DNA from: Tritrichomonas musculus
Taxonomy: Eukaryota; Parabasalia; Tritrichomonadida; Tritrichomonadidae
DNA length: 64,000 nt
Reading direction: 5' to 3'
Assembly (NCBI GenBank): GCA_039105265.1
Contig: JAPFFF010000003.1
Span: 2,108,001-2,172,000, forward strand
Position numbers and translations under genes: made by a program. Shown here in pieces: positions 1 through 10,476 of this stretch (its first letter is position 1; the number at the start of each line of letters is the position of its first letter). The notes beneath the pieces were generated by a model. It did not search any database. It worked only from the letters and a program-made list of their open reading frames with translations, and had not been told where the DNA came from.

Positions 1-207
1 ATAAATATAATAATAATAAAACTATTTTAATTTATTTATAATATTAAAAAAACAAAAATAACTTTATAAACTTATGAAAAAAAAAGAGAAAAACATTCTG
101 AAAATAAACTGAATTAATTGAAAATTTTGAATTATATTGAAAAGCAAACAATTTTATATTCATATATATAAAAGGCTTTATTTAAATAAATTACAATAAA
201 ATATACT
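1..207. other. AT-rich intergenic flank
   Basis: This short stretch lies downstream of the Brr2 stop codon. It is almost pure A/T with runs of A and no open frame or RNA gene that I can support. Confidence 0.6.
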
Positions 208-3200
208 TTATTGGACTTCACAAACAACATCACAACCGACATATGAATCAGAGATCAAATATATACGCAATGGTTTTGCCATTTCAGCTTGATCTAATTC
301 TATTACTACTTCTTCTTTTCTTTCAAAGGAAACCTTTTGTATAGACAACAACTCTTCCAACTCATCAGAAACCAAAATATACCAATTTTCGGTCTTTCTA
401 ATCGGGAACCTTGGAGCAAATACGTATCGAGAAACAATTTCATCCTCTTCAATATCTCTTTCTAGCGTAACGTTAATCGTTGTTGGACCACTTTTCATAG
501 CAGTCAATTGTATTGAAGGATAAACGTTTGCAGCGTCACAGATTCTTTGCCATTTCTCCTCAATTCCAATAGATTTAAGTTTATCAGCATCTTTTGGATC
601 ATCAGGAGCAGCTGAATCAATTATTTGCTTACAGATCTCTTCGCCATTCGCTTCATCACCCGCCAAGTCACGCAATTGATCAATCGTATTTACATTTCGC
701 TCAGAAAACTTACAGGCAGCATCGAGAGTAATGAAGGGAAGCTGAAGGAGCTCTGAATAACCAATGGCTACGGCTTGTACAATTCGCTGAAGAAGCTGAA
801 TCGCACCTACAGTTGGCTTCAACCATCCACGAGCTGCGGCAACATCAACAGCAGTTGGTGCAATTCTCAAAAAGGCTGTACAAACCATATTTAACGGATC
901 TCTGCATTCGTCTGGAATTGGAAGACGACTCATGTGACTCTTCAATAAAACAGCTGCAAAAGTGGATGGATCATCAGGCTCTCCTCCAACTGCAAAATCT
1001 GGAAATCTCTTCATTAAATCAGCAACAACCTTTGGAGAACGAAGAGGAATCATTGACATTTCAGTGGATGCACAAATAATACGAAGAAGCTTATTATGAC
1101 CAGAATCTTTGGTCACCATTTGGACAATCAAGTTGGCAGTTGATGGATCAATTCTATGATTTGCTGCTATTTGGCCAATAGGCAAAATTGAGATCATAAC
1201 ATCATCTGTTTGTTGCTCTACTTGAACTTTCACTTGTTCGTTGCTGTTAGATGCATCTTCTATTTGCTCATCTTGAACTTCTTCTTCGTAGACTTCGATG
1301 GCCTTGATTCTCTTGAGTTCTTCCGTCGTGTTATCAACAAGTTCTGAGACGTAGTCAGCAAGAAATTCAGGCTTGTTTGAAATTAATCCGTAATAGGAAG
1401 GATTAGATATGAGACGACGATAAAAGAATGTTTTTGTTATGTAACGAACAAGATTTCCTTTGCTTAATGCAAGACCAAGTGAGATTTCAATGTTGAAGGA
1501 ATCTTGGGCGACTAAGTCAAGATTAGATTCGACACAGATTGGTTCTGTTAAGAAGGATAAATAGTAGAGCTTTCTTGGAGTATGTGTAAAGAGAACAAAT
1601 CGTCCTCCATCCATTACATATCCCATTGCTTCCATTGTGAAAACGATTGGATATTCAATATGTTGATGATTTGTTCCATCATAAATATCTGTTCCTTTCA
1701 TTGCTATGACGTCTGCACACATGTTTATTTCCCAGACACTTTCTATAACAGCTACAATGCAACCGAAAATAGTACCAAAATGAGAGAGGATTTTGTCTTT
1801 GTCACTTTCTGTGAGTGATGGATAGTAAAGAGCTACACCAAATTCGGCTATTTGATTTAATGTTGGATTGTCAAATTGAGGAACAGGGAAACCAGGTGAT
1901 ACTTTACCATCATCTTCAATGTTTCTGGCAAAAAGTTTTGGGTTTTGTCCAATTCCTGCAAAATTGATTAATTCAAAAGCAGTTAGGAACATCTGGCTTT
2001 GAGTTGGGACAAAGACAATAGAAGTATTTGAATCTTTAATTGCGGAGAAAAGTGGTCGCGACATTGCCATTAATCTTGATTTTGATGTTGGGAAGTTAAA
2101 AGTCTGTATTTCGAAGTTTATATCCCGCATTTGTGGAGAATAGACAAATGAGAATTGTGGATCAATATGAAGCCATTGGCAAACACTTTTTGCATTTGAT
2201 ATTGGTGATGAAACAGCGATGAATCGAGTGACACATTCAAGTGTGACCATAATTGATATCATTGATTCATAATCTGCAAAGTTTTCATTGCCAATCAAAT
2301 GAATATCGTGCAAAAAGACCGTATCAAATTGATCAAAGTGAACAAACATGGCATAGGTACCAATAACGAGTCTTTCATTCATGATGATCTTTTCATCACC
2401 ATCTGGATCGCCAGTTAATGAGACAAAATTGAACTTTTTCTGGTAAGAAGCAGCAATTCGCTTGAATTTATCATAAACAGGGACAATAACCGCTATTCTT
2501 TGTCCGATTGAAATTGCATCTTCAACGATCCTTGTGCAACATGATGTCCTTCCACTATTAATTGGTGCAGCTATTAAAATTGATTTTTGTGGTTCCCTTC
2601 TGGCTGCTACAACCACTTGTAAAAATGGATCTTCATCATTTTCAGTCTCTTCTGGATTTGTTGATTTCGATCTTGATCTTGATCGCGATCTGAGATATTT
2701 TTGATGTCCTGGATCGGGCGTTACAATGTCCATGAGTGTAACTGGGAGGTGAGTTTCACAAGGGATCCATCTGTCACTGACAACTTTAATAAGATAAAAG
2801 GCTTGAAGTGGCTCAACCAAAGTTACAACAAATGACAATGATATTTCTGGGTGCCTCGACTTAAGAAGAAACATTTCGGAATGAAGAATCTGATTCATAT
2901 CACCATCACAAACAAAAACCCAGAAAGGTTCAGTTTCATGATGAATTTCTGGATCATAATCAAATTCTGCTTTGACTTCAAGAATGAATTTGATCAAGTT
3001 TCGAGTTAAAGGTAGTTTTCTTGCACTTACTTTTAATCTTGGAAACTTTTTGATGGTTTCTGCTAAAAATTCACCATCTTTAGGTGACTTGGCTAACTCT
3101 CCAAGCCTTTGTGGAGTCAAATCGAAAAATCTTCCCCATTGAAGATATTTACGTTCAAGTTGGGCAACAATATGTGAGGGTACGCTCTTAAACTGCCTAA

Positions 3201-6200
3201 GGGGTGACTGAACTTCCCACATTCTGGCACCGACCATTTTTGCATATGAAAGTAATTTAAGTGCAACATCAGCCCAACCATAGGAAAGTGCAATTTCATA
3301 CATACAACGCATAATACGCTCGGCATTCTGTGAAATATAAACCATATCAGCCATTAATGAAAATCCTCGAAGTGATAATCGACATATGTAACATTGAAGA
3401 AGGACATTAATTTTTGAAGAAGGATTGTCTGATAATTCTTTGATAGGGATTGGAACATGATTAATAAGTTTTGATATTTCTCCTTTTTCTTCTGGTCGAA
3501 CAGCAATATTCTTAAATTCGCTTGAAGCACAGAAGAGCCTGAAAATATCAGAATCAGTCATATTTGGCCGAAGGAACTTGGAAAACTTCTCCATTGTTTC
3601 AGGTGTTATGTAGAAGTCAGCTGCAATTCTACCAAATTCTGTTGGTCTCAAAGCTCCTGTTTTTTGATCATATCTAATAAGTCTCTTTTCATCAAGTGCC
3701 AATGCGGCAGTATAAACGATTTCCTTCCTTCTCTTTGACAATGTATTATCATCATCAGGATCAACTTGATAAAGAGCTGGTGCCATGAGCATTCTAACAT
3801 ACAAATAAGTATAACCAATCCATGTTGCTGCATCATCAAGTGATGTAATGGAACCAAGTGAAATTTCAGCATTAAGATGAGATGTAACATCTCTTAAGAA
3901 ATGACTCTCTATAGGCATCTGTTGATTCAAAACAGATACATAATATTGTAACTCTCTTAATTCGGTAATAATGATACCTTCTCCGTTTGTGTCGAATTGA
4001 GGACGTCCTGCACGACCAAACATCTGAAGAACATCTAAATGGCTAAGATTTTCCCATTTAGATTGTTCTGGGTTGTAAACACGAGTACCTTTAATAATGA
4101 CTGTATGAGCTGGTAAGTTGACACCCCAAGCAAGTGTTGCTGTAGAGACAAGAACTTTAACATAACCTTTTGCAAACAATGATTCAACGAGTTTTCTATC
4201 ATCTGCGTCAAGACCTGCATTATGGAAGGCAAAACCAGCAGATAAAACTTCTTTCAGTTCGTTGTTATGAGCTCTTTCAACAGCATCAAACAAAATATCG
4301 GCTGTTCTTGTGTTTGGCTGTGAAAAAATTTCAGCAAGACCAATATCATTTGCTTTCTCTATAAAATAACGAGCTGTCTCAGCTGTTTCTCGTCGACTAT
4401 GAACAAAAACGAGAACTTGAGCAGTTTCAACACGCTGCATGATTTTATCAAAACAAATTTCATTCATTTCTCGCTTGGCTGCAAGACCTGATCTGTTTCT
4501 AACACCAATGAAAACTTTTTGAAGAGGACATGGACGGAACTTTTCATCGAAATAGAAAAGTCCTTCTTTGTCAACACGAAGGAAATGTGCAACATCTTGG
4601 TAATTTGGCATTGTTGCAGAAAGACCAACAAATCTTAATGGTTGCCTAGTAGTGTCAACAGTCCTTTTCATTCTAACAACAAGAGCTTCGAGAACAGGAC
4701 CACGTTCATCGTGGAGAAGATGAATTTCATCGATAATAATTAATGATACTTTTTCAGTTAAAACTCTTGATCCAACTTTTCGAGTAATAATATCCCATTT
4801 TTCTGGTGTTGTAACAATTACATCAGAATGAGAGAGTTGCGATTTTGATGCTGAAGAATCTCCTGTTAATTCAACAACAGTTTTACCATATGATTGAAGA
4901 CGATAACTGAATGAACCAACCATTTCTTGAACAAGAGACTTCATTGGGGCAACATAAACAACTTTTGATCCTGGTCGAATATTAAATTCACGGAGCATGC
5001 AAAGTAAAGCAATATTAGTTTTACCTGCTCCAGTTGGAGCTGCGACAAGAATGTTTTTGTCTGTTTCCATAGCTGTTTTGTATATTTTACTTTGAACTCT
5101 GTTAAGTGTTTGGAATGATGAAAAGGCTGGCTGCGCAAATTGCGGAAGGTCGGCAATTGTAACAAGTCGTTCCATAAATTGTGTTGTTTGATAAGGAACT
5201 GTAATTTCTCGATAGGTATCAGTATCTCTAGTTTCTGTACCATTCGGTAGAACTGGGCTTGATGCAGAAACAAAATGACTACCTTCCTCAAAAATAAGTC
5301 GATTAAAATCAAGTCTTTTTAATTCTGCTGGTTGATCTGAATCTGTTTTAATTATATCGTCTTTAAATCGAATAATACTTGCGATAATATCTCTATGTTT
5401 AAAACCAAAAACCCTAGCTATTTCTGTTTCCAATTTAGATCCGCTCTCACTTTGAAGTAACTTTAATATTATATCGAGTTTAGTTTCTGCTTCGTCATTA
5501 AATTCTGCAGTAAGAATTTCCCTAAGTCGATTTAAATTCCAGGCACCACTTCCTTGTGGAACAGCTATTGTAGCATTATCATCTTTATTATCAATATCAT
5601 TATCTTCGTCTGATGAAGAAGATAAAAGTTCTTCATCATCAGCTTCATTCCCAATTGTGACAATACCATCTTCATCAGCTTCTTGAAGATCAATTCCTGA
5701 ATTAACTCTAAAGTCAGTAAGATCGGCAGATAATGTAAATAATCGAGCAATTGTTTCTGATGGAACTTTGACACATAACTGTTTATCAATTCCTTGAGTT
5801 CTTTGCGTATCAGTAATACCTTCAGCTTTGAGAAGTCTTAAAAGTTCATATGCTGTTTGATGTAATATATCATCTGGAACTCCTCCAACAAGATCTGAAA
5901 TAATTGCTGTAATTTCTTCATATGATTGTGCGGTTTCTGGTGTTGTAGGAATATAAATTTGAGCTCGCGCTGCTGCATCTCGCTTAATTTGATTTCGATG
6001 TCTAATTGCTTGTCTTTTTTGTTCTCGTTTTAATTCTTTTTGATATGACGCTGATGATGATACAAGTCCAGAACCAAAATCGCTGATTTTAATTGTTTCT
6101 TTAAGAGGTTTTGCTATATTTTTAATACGCGATTCCATATCTTTTTTCACATTATCAGCAAGTTCAAGAACCATAATTTCACCGTTTTTATATTCCCAGG

Positions 6201-6288
6201 CTTTGAACTGTCCTGCACCTGCTCCAAAACCATCCATTATTTGTAAAAAGTTATTAAAAGATTTATCTGGTCTCTGGAATTTAACCAT
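208..6288 (-). CDS. BRR2: Brr2-type U5 snRNP RNA helicase (Ski2-like, two helicase cassettes)
   Basis: Brr2 unwinds U4/U6 RNA during spliceosome activation in the nucleus. The first cassette has motif I APTGAGKT near residue 416, DEIH near 521, SAT near 559 and GRAGRP near 760, followed by Sec63-type helical regions. The second cassette is degenerate, with SGRT at the P-loop near 1244 and HDIH near 1327, matching the known inactive C-terminal cassette of the family. At 2026 residues the protein is close to the human 2136. The start is taken at 6288 (MVKFQRPDKS); the frame extends seven codons upstream but only to a TTG. Oddly, an Arg-Ser repeat (RSRSRSRSKS, near residue 1200) lies in the linker between cassettes. 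No intron is visible. The identification is secure. Confidence 0.96.
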   Translation of the reverse strand: MVKFQRPDKSFNNFLQIMDGFGAGAGQFKAWEYKNGEIMVLELADNVKKDMESRIKNIAKPLKETIKISDFGSGLVSSSASYQKELKREQKRQAIRHRNQIKRDAAARAQIYIPTTPETAQSYEEITAIISDLVGGVPDDILHQTAYELLRLLKAEGITDTQRTQGIDKQLCVKVPSETIARLFTLSADLTDFRVNSGIDLQEADEDGIVTIGNEADDEELLSSSSDEDNDIDNKDDNATIAVPQGSGAWNLNRLREILTAEFNDEAETKLDIILKLLQSESGSKLETEIARVFGFKHRDIIASIIRFKDDIIKTDSDQPAELKRLDFNRLIFEEGSHFVSASSPVLPNGTETRDTDTYREITVPYQTTQFMERLVTIADLPQFAQPAFSSFQTLNRVQSKIYKTAMETDKNILVAAPTGAGKTNIALLCMLREFNIRPGSKVVYVAPMKSLVQEMVGSFSYRLQSYGKTVVELTGDSSASKSQLSHSDVIVTTPEKWDIITRKVGSRVLTEKVSLIIIDEIHLLHDERGPVLEALVVRMKRTVDTTRQPLRFVGLSATMPNYQDVAHFLRVDKEGLFYFDEKFRPCPLQKVFIGVRNRSGLAAKREMNEICFDKIMQRVETAQVLVFVHSRRETAETARYFIEKANDIGLAEIFSQPNTRTADILFDAVERAHNNELKEVLSAGFAFHNAGLDADDRKLVESLFAKGYVKVLVSTATLAWGVNLPAHTVIIKGTRVYNPEQSKWENLSHLDVLQMFGRAGRPQFDTNGEGIIITELRELQYYVSVLNQQMPIESHFLRDVTSHLNAEISLGSITSLDDAATWIGYTYLYVRMLMAPALYQVDPDDDNTLSKRRKEIVYTAALALDEKRLIRYDQKTGALRPTEFGRIAADFYITPETMEKFSKFLRPNMTDSDIFRLFCASSEFKNIAVRPEEKGEISKLINHVPIPIKELSDNPSSKINVLLQCYICRLSLRGFSLMADMVYISQNAERIMRCMYEIALSYGWADVALKLLSYAKMVGARMWEVQSPLRQFKSVPSHIVAQLERKYLQWGRFFDLTPQRLGELAKSPKDGEFLAETIKKFPRLKVSARKLPLTRNLIKFILEVKAEFDYDPEIHHETEPFWVFVCDGDMNQILHSEMFLLKSRHPEISLSFVVTLVEPLQAFYLIKVVSDRWIPCETHLPVTLMDIVTPDPGHQKYLRSRSRSRSKSTNPEETENDEDPFLQVVVAARREPQKSILIAAPINSGRTSCCTRIVEDAISIGQRIAVIVPVYDKFKRIAASYQKKFNFVSLTGDPDGDEKIIMNERLVIGTYAMFVHFDQFDTVFLHDIHLIGNENFADYESMISIMVTLECVTRFIAVSSPISNAKSVCQWLHIDPQFSFVYSPQMRDINFEIQTFNFPTSKSRLMAMSRPLFSAIKDSNTSIVFVPTQSQMFLTAFELINFAGIGQNPKLFARNIEDDGKVSPGFPVPQFDNPTLNQIAEFGVALYYPSLTESDKDKILSHFGTIFGCIVAVIESVWEINMCADVIAMKGTDIYDGTNHQHIEYPIVFTMEAMGYVMDGGRFVLFTHTPRKLYYLSFLTEPICVESNLDLVAQDSFNIEISLGLALSKGNLVRYITKTFFYRRLISNPSYYGLISNKPEFLADYVSELVDNTTEELKRIKAIEVYEEEVQDEQIEDASNSNEQVKVQVEQQTDDVMISILPIGQIAANHRIDPSTANLIVQMVTKDSGHNKLLRIICASTEMSMIPLRSPKVVADLMKRFPDFAVGGEPDDPSTFAAVLLKSHMSRLPIPDECRDPLNMVCTAFLRIAPTAVDVAAARGWLKPTVGAIQLLQRIVQAVAIGYSELLQLPFITLDAACKFSERNVNTIDQLRDLAGDEANGEEICKQIIDSAAPDDPKDADKLKSIGIEEKWQRICDAANVYPSIQLTAMKSGPTTINVTLERDIEEDEIVSRYVFAPRFPIRKTENWYILVSDELEELLSIQKVSFERKEEVVIELDQAEMAKPLRIYLISDSYVGCDVVCEVQ

Positions 6289-6309
6289 TAATTCACCTTT
6301 TAAAGGCAA

Positions 6310-6590
6310 ATTGAAATTTTGTGTTTTTTAGATTCATTCAAAATAAAAATTAATGAGTTAGAATATGATCCAAATAATCTAATAAATATATTTATCATAA
6401 CTAGCTGAGAACGAATTGCTTCATTCAGCAGCTTTGAATGCTGACCTATCTTTTTTTAAATTTTTTATTACCACCAAATGAAGTCTTTTATTTTATCAAT
6501 GCTTTCTTTTTGAATTTAATTTTGATCAATCTTTAAAAGAATCCTTAAAAATAAAAATTATAGATAAAACAATAATTCTATTCCTGGAAA
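6310..6590. other. Intergenic region between Brr2 and tRNA-Asp
   Basis: AT-rich spacer that must contain the Brr2 promoter on the minus strand. A small TCAGCA/TGCTGA inverted repeat occurs near 6427-6450. I see no gene. Confidence 0.5.
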
Positions 6591-6661
6591 TCGCTGGTAG
6601 TGTAATGGTATCATGTAGGATTGTCGTTCCTGTGACCCGGGTCCGATTCCCGGCCAGCGAG
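6591..6661 (+). tRNA. tRNA-Asp (anticodon GTC)
   Basis: A complete cloverleaf can be drawn by eye. The acceptor stem TCGCTGG (6591-6597) pairs with CCAGCGA (6654-6660). The D arm is short. The anticodon stem TAGGA/TCCTG encloses the loop TTGTCGT, giving anticodon GTC. The T arm CCGGG/CCCGG has the loop TCCGATT. The discriminator base at 6661 is G, the known identity base for tRNA-Asp. A T run follows at once and would serve as the RNA polymerase III terminator. No intron is present. Confidence 0.95.
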
Positions 6662-6671
6662 TTTTTTTTTT
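6662..6671 (+). terminator. RNA polymerase III oligo-T terminator of tRNA-Asp
   Basis: An uninterrupted T run starts directly after the discriminator base, as expected for RNA polymerase III termination. Confidence 0.8.
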
Positions 6672-6713
6672 GAAAAAAAATTATATAATGTAAATTCAAT
6701 TATTAGCATAAAT

Positions 6714-6750
<37 letters not shown>

Positions 6751-7012
6751 AGAGCTTCATTAAATATTCTTTTACAACAAATTGCATGCTTTGATTTTGA
6801 GTTATTGAAAATATTAAATAATTATCAAATAATATCAAATATAAAGTAAAATCAAAGCTCTTTATTTATATTATATAAACTTTAAATATTCATTTTCATC
6901 AAATTATTATACTGTATTAAATAATTACTTCATCAATGCCTTGTCATCATTCAAAATCATGAGTTTGATGAAGTATTCAAAAAAAGTGAAATAAATTTAA
7001 ATTTATTTTATT
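6672..7012. other. Intergenic region with a 30-nt poly-T tract
   Basis: AT-rich spacer. A pure T run of 30 nt lies at 6716-6745. No gene is visible, and the promoter of the downstream methyltransferase should lie at its right end. Confidence 0.5.
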
Positions 7013-7017
7013 TCATA
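7013..7017 (+). promoter_or_regulatory. Trichomonad initiator-like motif (TCATA)
   Basis: TCATA matches the trichomonad initiator consensus TCA(+1)Y(T/A). Its +1 A at 7015 is 12 nt before the ATG at 7027, the short 5' leader typical of these organisms. The motif is short and would also occur by chance. Confidence 0.55.
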
Positions 7018-7026
7018 TAATTTTTT

Positions 7027-7788
7027 ATGAATTATGATGAACTTAAAGCTAAATTAAAAGAAGAAGAGGAAGCTGCTAAAATCAGTGGATGGGACTTTTC
7101 GCATATTGATGGGAAATGCAAGGAATATGATGAAAATATGACTTGGAACTACCATGAAACTGTAAGAAAATACTTGAAGGATGATTCAAAAATCCTAGAT
7201 ATTGATACAGGTGGTGGCGAAATGCTTTTAAAATTTCATCATCCATATTCATTGACATCAGCAACTGAATCGTATCCGCCTAGCGTTAAACTTTGCAAAG
7301 AAAAATTGTTGCCATTAGGAATTGACTTTCATGAAGCTTCAGATTATTCATCATTACCTTTTGAAAATGATACATTTGATATTGTTCTAAATCGGCATGG
7401 ATCATATGATCCTGTTGAAGTAAAAAGAGTTTTAAAGCCAGGAGGAATATTTATTACTCAACAAGTTGGAGGGAAAAACAATCATGAATTAAGAAAATTT
7501 CTTTGTCCTAATGGTAAATATAATTATGCTGATCATGATTTACAGCATGAATTGCCAAAGGTTCAAAAAGCAGGATTTCGAATTCTACAATCTGACGAAT
7601 GTTTATTTAAGTGTGAGTTTTATGACCTTGGTGCATTAGTTTGGTATGCAAAAGTTATAAATCATGAATTTGATGGATTCTCTGTTGATACAAATTTTGA
7701 ACAAATTCTGGCTGCGCGAGATATTTTGAAGAGAGATGGTAAAATTACTACAAAATATCATAGGTTTCTCATTGTAGCACAAAAATAA
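7027..7788 (+). CDS. Class I SAM-dependent methyltransferase
   Basis: A 253-residue Rossmann-fold methyltransferase. The SAM-binding motif I region reads ILDIDTGGGE near residues 57-66. A PFENDTFDIVLNRH stretch provides motif IV. VLKPGGIFITQQVGG near residues 136-150 is the typical post-motif strand of small-molecule and general methyltransferases. The substrate cannot be told from sequence. The length and style resemble stand-alone bacterial methyltransferases, so lateral transfer is possible but unproven. The start ATG has an initiator-like TCATA 12 nt upstream. Confidence 0.85.
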   Translation: MNYDELKAKLKEEEEAAKISGWDFSHIDGKCKEYDENMTWNYHETVRKYLKDDSKILDIDTGGGEMLLKFHHPYSLTSATESYPPSVKLCKEKLLPLGIDFHEASDYSSLPFENDTFDIVLNRHGSYDPVEVKRVLKPGGIFITQQVGGKNNHELRKFLCPNGKYNYADHDLQHELPKVQKAGFRILQSDECLFKCEFYDLGALVWYAKVINHEFDGFSVDTNFEQILAARDILKRDGKITTKYHRFLIVAQK

Positions 7789-7875
7789 AATAAAATCTTT
7801 ATTTGTTCTTTTTTTTAATAAACGTTCTTATATTTCGTTGAAATTTTCAACTTGAAAATCTATTTTATTTAATAC

Positions 7876-8802
7876 ATGTCAAGAAAGCAAAGACCTGAAA
7901 AAGCAAGCTCAAATAATCAATTTATTGGTCGTACAGAACTTCTTGATTGGTTGAATAAAACTCTTGATCTTCATTATAAAAAAGTTGAAGATGCATCAAA
8001 CGGCGCAGCATTCTGTCAAATTGTTGATATGGTTCATCCAGGCACAGTTCCCCTTGCTCGCTTGAATTTTAATGCTCTTCTTCCGCACGAATGTATGGAA
8101 AATTTGAAGATCCTTCAAGAAGTTTTTACAAAAAATGGAATAACTGCAATTGTTGATGTTGCATCTCTTTCAAAAGGTAGATATGTTGCAGCCTTAAATG
8201 TTCTCCAGTTTCTTTATCATTATGTAAAATCCGTAAGTTCAAACAATGATAAAATAGAATATGATCCAGTTGCTAGAAGACGTTCATTTCATTTACCAGA
8301 GCATCCAGCTCAACCTGGAAAGCAACCTCATGATAATAAAGCAATAAATCCTTCCTTACTAAAAACAGTTGTTAGCCGAGGCGTTCCTATCCTTGATAAA
8401 ACACTCAAAAAGAAAAAGGCTGAATCAAATTTGAGTGTTACTAGCGCAAATCCAAAACCTGTTATTAACTCTCCTCAGCCTGATCAAGACAAAGATCTTC
8501 TCATTGCTCAACTTCAGAAAAAATGTTCAAATTTAATAAAGAAAAATAAAACTCTTGCAGAGGATTACGAACTAATGACACAAGAGAGAGATTTTTATTA
8601 TGATAAGCTTCGTAAAGTCGAAGAATTTTGTCAGGATAATGAAAATGAAATTATCTATAAAAAGATAATTGATATTTTATATGAAACAGATGAAGCACAT
8701 GGATTTGTTGCGCCCGATGATGCCCAGTCAGTTGGAAATGAAGAAAATGTTCAAGATGATTTTGACCAAGAAGCAGAACTTCCTGATATACTCAAGTCGT
8801 AA
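7876..8802 (+). CDS. EB1: EB1/MAPRE family microtubule plus-end binding protein
   Basis: EB1 proteins track growing microtubule plus ends and recruit partners. The N-terminal calponin-homology domain (about residues 15-120) has the family signature FIGRTELLDWLN, then GAAFCQIVDMVHPG, then YVAALNVLQFLYHYV. A basic Ser/Pro/Lys-rich linker follows (about 130-210). A coiled coil and EB-homology region with DFYYDKLRKVEEFCQ and IIDILYETDE occupy about 210-280. The acidic tail ends LPDILKS rather than the EEY/F motif of animal EB1. At 308 residues it is close to the usual 270-330. The gene is intronless and lies 87 bp after the methyltransferase on the same strand. Confidence 0.95.
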   Translation: MSRKQRPEKASSNNQFIGRTELLDWLNKTLDLHYKKVEDASNGAAFCQIVDMVHPGTVPLARLNFNALLPHECMENLKILQEVFTKNGITAIVDVASLSKGRYVAALNVLQFLYHYVKSVSSNNDKIEYDPVARRRSFHLPEHPAQPGKQPHDNKAINPSLLKTVVSRGVPILDKTLKKKKAESNLSVTSANPKPVINSPQPDQDKDLLIAQLQKKCSNLIKKNKTLAEDYELMTQERDFYYDKLRKVEEFCQDNENEIIYKKIIDILYETDEAHGFVAPDDAQSVGNEENVQDDFDQEAELPDILKS

Positions 8803-9111
8803 TTTCTTATAATAATTTTGACCTGTTTGCATAAATAAAAAAACATTAAACTTTTTTTTAGCAATATGCCTTGCTAGATATTGAATTTAGAAAATATAAT
8901 TATTATTTTAATACCCAAAGATAACTTAATAAATCGGAATTTGCTGTAATCATATGAAAAACACTTGAGATTCGAAATAGAATTGCATAGATATTACAAA
9001 CTTTGCTGTAAATTAAAATGTTGAAAATGATAAGTAAAAAAAATTCTTTTCAAAACAAATATGTCTTTTTATATTTTTGATTAAAAATAAAATTGCCATT
9101 TTTCTTTTTCA
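8803..9111. other. Intergenic region before the bromodomain gene
   Basis: 309 bp of AT-rich sequence. I see nothing beyond the likely promoter of the next gene. Confidence 0.5.
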
Positions 9112-10257
9112 ATGCCTCTTCCTGAGCGAAAGAACAAGCAAATTCTTGATATTCTCGATAATATTCTTAGTTATCATACAGCAGCTTTTTTTGATCATCC
9201 TATTGATCCAGTTAGGGATCAACTTCCAACTTATTTTAATATTGTAAAAAGACCAATGGATCTTGGAACAATAAGAAATAAAATAGAATGTAATGAATAT
9301 AATGATGTAGCTTCTTTTATTGCTGATGTTGAGCTTGTTTGGGCGAATGCTATTCTTTTTAATGGACGTAATTCTTTTATGTATAGTATAGTTCGTTATC
9401 TTCAAACAAAATTTAAAGAACAAACAGAATTTTTAAGTAATGATATTCGAAAAGACTGGATAAATCAAATGAATGATTTAAGAAATAAGGTTAACAATAT
9501 TATCTCAAATCCACCATATTTTATCAGCAAAGAAATTGGTTCAACCGCTTTAAAATCGCATCACTCAACATCTTCTTTAATTTCATCTGCTTCAGTTTCA
9601 TCAATTCCGACTACATCGTATGCTGAAACATCAATTTTGCCATCATATTCGACTACTAATCTATCATCAAATACTAAAAGTCGCTCATCCTCATCAAAAA
9701 GCAAAACAATATCTACTCCTAGAAATCGTCGAAAGTTCAGCTCAAACTTTTCCGATGACGATGATGATGGAGACGATGCAGAAAATTCTAATCAGCACAA
9801 CGAAAGAAAAACAGAGCATATTTATTACGGTTTAGATGCTGATGATGGTTATGATAATGATGATGACGACGATGAAGTTGATGTCTCTAGTAGGTGGAAC
9901 AAAAAATCATCCCGTTCATCAAATAAAAAATCAAGTAAAAGTAAGCAAAATAAGCCACCTTCTTCTCAGAAGAAAAGCAATCCTTCTTCTTCCAAAACGA
10001 AGAAACCTTCTACAGTTTCTACTCCTAATAATCCAACATCAAACGAAGATCGTGATTTGACAGAAAATGAAATAGAAAAGCTCGCAAATGACGTCAATCA
10101 ATTAGCTGCCGATGATGATAAAAACTCTGAGATAGCTGATTTACTGCAATCAATGGAGCCACAGCTCTCATTTGATGAAGAAGTTGGAGTCGAAAAGCTT
10201 CATATGCCAACCCTTAAAGCGCTCAAAAAGCTTGTTGATCGTTTGATGAAAATGTAA
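9112..10257 (+). CDS. Bromodomain protein, BET-like (chromatin reader)
   Basis: The N-terminal bromodomain covers about residues 5-105. It has the acetyl-lysine pocket pattern HPIDPVRDQLPTYFNIVKRP, then MDLGTIRNKIE, then a WANAILFNGRNS segment carrying the conserved Asn. The middle (about 150-315) is Ser/Lys/Asp-rich and disordered. The C-terminal 65 residues start with LTENEIEKLANDVNQL and end with LKALKKLVDRL, reminiscent of a divergent NET domain, so a small single-bromodomain BET-type factor is likely. Bromodomain factors in trichomonads link acetylated histones to transcription. The NET assignment is inference. Confidence 0.9.
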   Translation: MPLPERKNKQILDILDNILSYHTAAFFDHPIDPVRDQLPTYFNIVKRPMDLGTIRNKIECNEYNDVASFIADVELVWANAILFNGRNSFMYSIVRYLQTKFKEQTEFLSNDIRKDWINQMNDLRNKVNNIISNPPYFISKEIGSTALKSHHSTSSLISSASVSSIPTTSYAETSILPSYSTTNLSSNTKSRSSSSKSKTISTPRNRRKFSSNFSDDDDDGDDAENSNQHNERKTEHIYYGLDADDGYDNDDDDDEVDVSSRWNKKSSRSSNKKSSKSKQNKPPSSQKKSNPSSSKTKKPSTVSTPNNPTSNEDRDLTENEIEKLANDVNQLAADDDKNSEIADLLQSMEPQLSFDEEVGVEKLHMPTLKALKKLVDRLMKM

Positions 10258-10476
10258 TTTTTGTGTTTATATTATATTATTTAGTAATGTTATTAAAAAA
10301 TTTACTTATTACCAAACAGTCGATAAAAAGATAAAATGGAAGATTAAATTATTTTTAAATATATATTTAAATTAACAAATAACAACTAGAATAGTCAAAA
10401 ACATTTTCCGGCATTTTAACAAATCTGTCAGACGGAATTTTCATCTATAATGTTTCGTGAGATTCCGTAATTAAAT

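Noticed and set aside
208-6288. Short plus-strand frames antisense to Brr2
   Set aside because: They are shadows of a strongly conserved coding sequence on the minus strand.
6289-6309. Longer N-terminus for Brr2
   Set aside because: The extension begins with TTG; the first ATG is at 6,288. The same reasoning was applied to the Akt-like, Rad23-like and MYB genes and to several Polinton genes.
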